Source: Hydractinia symbiolongicarpus (taxonomy: Eukaryota; Cnidaria; Hydrozoa; Anthoathecata; Hydractiniidae). From it: a stretch of 64,000 bases of DNA. Where the stretch lies: the NCBI RefSeq assembly GCF_029227915.1, contig NC_079878.1, positions 28,547,501 to 28,611,500 on the forward strand, in the 5' to 3' direction. The notes beneath the pieces are model-generated. The model ran no database searches. It was not told the DNA's origin and was given only the letters and a program-made list of their open reading frames with translations. Position numbers and translations under genes: made by a program. This document shows, one piece after another, positions 62,501-64,000 of this stretch (position 1 is the stretch's first letter; each line of letters opens with the position of its first letter).

Positions 62501-64000
62501 ACATTCTTCTTAATTCGACATGATTGCTGGAATTCAGCGAGTACACTAGGCTCTGTGGTAGCGCTTTATTTAAAAATTAAGATGAAAAATTCAGTTTTTA
62601 ATGTGGGACCAATCCTAGCCGTTAGCGCACGCTGAAGAAATAGAGACAGTTTCAAATACTACATCTTGCTGACTTTCTAACGGTGTCAGTCCGTTTGAGT
62701 TACAACGGTTGGGTCACATATCCGTACCAACATGTATTTAGTGATTTTCTTCCGATCTAACTAAGTTGTATCGCTTTTTACAGTGAAACGAATGACTGTG
62801 GGACTTAATTGAACTGATTCTGGAATGTGACCTTATAAATGTGATAAATGAGCCAATTGGTCTCCAAGGAATAACATTCTTCTTAATTTGACATAATTGC
62901 TGGAATTCAGCGATTACATTAGGCTCTGTGGTAGCGCTTTATTTAAACATTTAGATAAATAAGACTTTCTTACTGTAGGACCAATCCTGGCCGTTAGCAC
63001 GCGCCTAATAAATAGGAACAGTTCCAAAGACTACATTTCATTGCCTTTCTAGCGGTATAAATCCGTTTGAGATACAACGGTTGCGTCACATATACGTACC
63101 AACATGTATTTAGCGATAGTATTTGGATATTACTAGGTTGCATCGCTTTCAATAGTGAAACGTTTGACTGTCGGACTTAATTGAACTGATTTTGGACTTT
63201 GACCTTATAAATGTGACAAATGAGCCAGTTAGACTACAAGAAATAACATTCTTCTTAATTTAATATGATTGCTGGAACTCAGCGATTACACTGGGCGCTG
63301 TAGTAGCGCTCTAATAAAAAATTAAGATAAAAAAGCCATTTTTTACTGTGGGACCAATCCCAGCCGTTAGTTCGCGCTGAAAAAATAGAGACAGTTTCAA
63401 CAACTACATTTCATTGAATTTCTAACGGTGTCATCCCGTTTGAGTTACAACGGTTGCGTCACATATTCGTACCAACATGTATTTAGTGATATTTTTCCGA
63501 TATTACTAAGTTGTATCGCTTTTAACAGTGAAACGATTGACTGTGGGACTTAATTGAACCGATTCTGGAATGTGACCTTATAAATGTGATAAATGAGCCA
63601 ATTGGTCACCAAGGAATAACATTCTTCTTAATTCGACATGATTGCTGGAATTCAGCGAGTACACTAGGCTGTGTGGTAGCACTTTATTTAAAAATTAAGA
63701 TGAAAAATTCAGTTTTTACTGTGGGACCAATCCTAGCCGTTAGCGCGCGCTTAATAAATAAGAACAGTTCCAAAGACTACATTTCATTGCCTTTCTAGCG
63801 GTATAAATCCGTTTGAGATACAACGGTTGCGTCACATATACGTACCAACATGTATTTAGCGATAGTATTTGGATATTACTAGGTTGCATCGCTTTCAATA
63901 GTGAAACGTTTGACTGTCGGACTTAATTGAACTGATTTTGGACTTTGACCTTATAAATGTGATAAATGAGCCAGTTAGACTACAAGAAATAACATTCTTT
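62500..64000 (+). repeat. Third, partial copy of part of the 6,336-bp block
   Basis: About 62500-63285 matches the 57.7-58.4 kb and 51.3-52.1 kb regions: gatgaaaaattcag, gctttttacagtg at unit start 62769 (offset 4,846 from 57923) and aagactttcttactgtagg. A later piece with gtggtagcactttattt and gcgcgcttaataaataag (63650 onward) matches 58440 onward at a different offset, near 5,220 bp. One extra monomer therefore lies between the two pieces. The copy runs off the window. Confidence 0.75.

Larger units (their letters stand above)
1..64000 (+). repeat. 373-bp satellite array, head-to-tail, spans whole window
   Basis: The whole window is a tandem array of a unit of about 373 bp, interrupted only by two LINE fragments. 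Phasing on (t/c)atcgcttttaacag gives starts at 1, 374, 747, 1120, 1493, 1866, 2239 and 2612; most spacings I checked are 372-375 bp. I found no inverted unit. Units are A/T-rich yet keep many CpG sites. Most also carry an EcoRI site (GAATTC) or the near variant GAACTC at the same place. Units differ by substitutions, 1-4-bp indels and swapped modules, and fall into recurring subtypes that repeat in higher-order patterns. Long stretches outside the LINE copies hold only this satellite, with stop codons in all frames. A structural role in heterochromatin or the centromere is inference from array size, not shown by the sequence. Confidence 0.98.

Noticed and set aside
63586-63798. 70-codon plus-strand frame near the right edge
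   Set aside because: Falls in an ordinary monomer, with no homology or start context. Neighbouring units do not keep the frame.
1-64000. CRISPR array or phage-type direct repeats
   Set aside because: The repeats are about 373 bp and contiguous, with no unique spacers, no cas genes and a eukaryotic LINE inside.

Overview
This window is one uninterrupted head-to-tail satellite DNA array. The repeat unit is about 373 bp. All units that I phased or read lie in the same orientation. Phasing on the recurring motif (t/c)atcgcttttaacag gives unit starts at 1, 374, 747, 1120, 1493, 1866, 2239, 2612 and so on to the right edge. Allowing for the two retroelement inserts, there are about 169 units. Neither edge shows a transition to unique sequence, so the array continues beyond the window on both sides. 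I see no host protein-coding gene, tRNA, rRNA, CRISPR array, operon or bacterial signal.

The only non-satellite DNA is a pair of apparently identical 535-bp fragments of a non-LTR (LINE) retrotransposon at 39136-39670 and 40793-41327. Each carries the C-terminal part of a reverse-transcriptase ORF, an A/T-rich 3' UTR, an AATAAA signal and an A-rich tail, flanked by the 5-bp target-site duplication TTGCT. An empty copy of the same site survives at 37641-37645. This makes the host a eukaryote, almost certainly an animal. The post-reverse-transcriptase tail (a W-x-G region followed by C-x-C-x-x-C) resembles LINEs I associate with aquatic invertebrates such as cnidarians and molluscs, but the species cannot be named from this sequence.

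The array has a layered higher-order structure. From 1 to 12.7 kb, five or six monomer subtypes recur in fixed order, with long duplications at offsets of 3,728 bp and about 6,710 bp. From 12.4 to 24 kb there are mixed subtypes with 2- and 3-monomer expansions and one 221-bp truncated unit. From 24 to 30 kb, duplications are at 1,119 and 2,984 bp. From 33.3 to 34.8 kb there is a 2-monomer duplication. From 36.7 to 42.7 kb a 4-monomer unit of 1,490 bp was hit by the LINE and then re-amplified. A block at about 34.74-36.18 kb recurs at about 42.9-44.34 kb, on the other side of the LINE region. From 45.2 to 49 kb a 1,864-bp five-monomer unit is doubled. That pair lies partly inside a 6,336-bp tandem duplication (about 46.14-52.48 and 52.48-58.82 kb). 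Part of the same block appears a third time after 62.5 kb.

This is what unequal crossing-over and gene conversion produce in a large satellite. Pericentromeric, centromeric or heterochromatic location is plausible but unproven. Nothing here suggests an encoded biochemical system. The value of the window is as a record of satellite evolution, with the LINE as a time marker.
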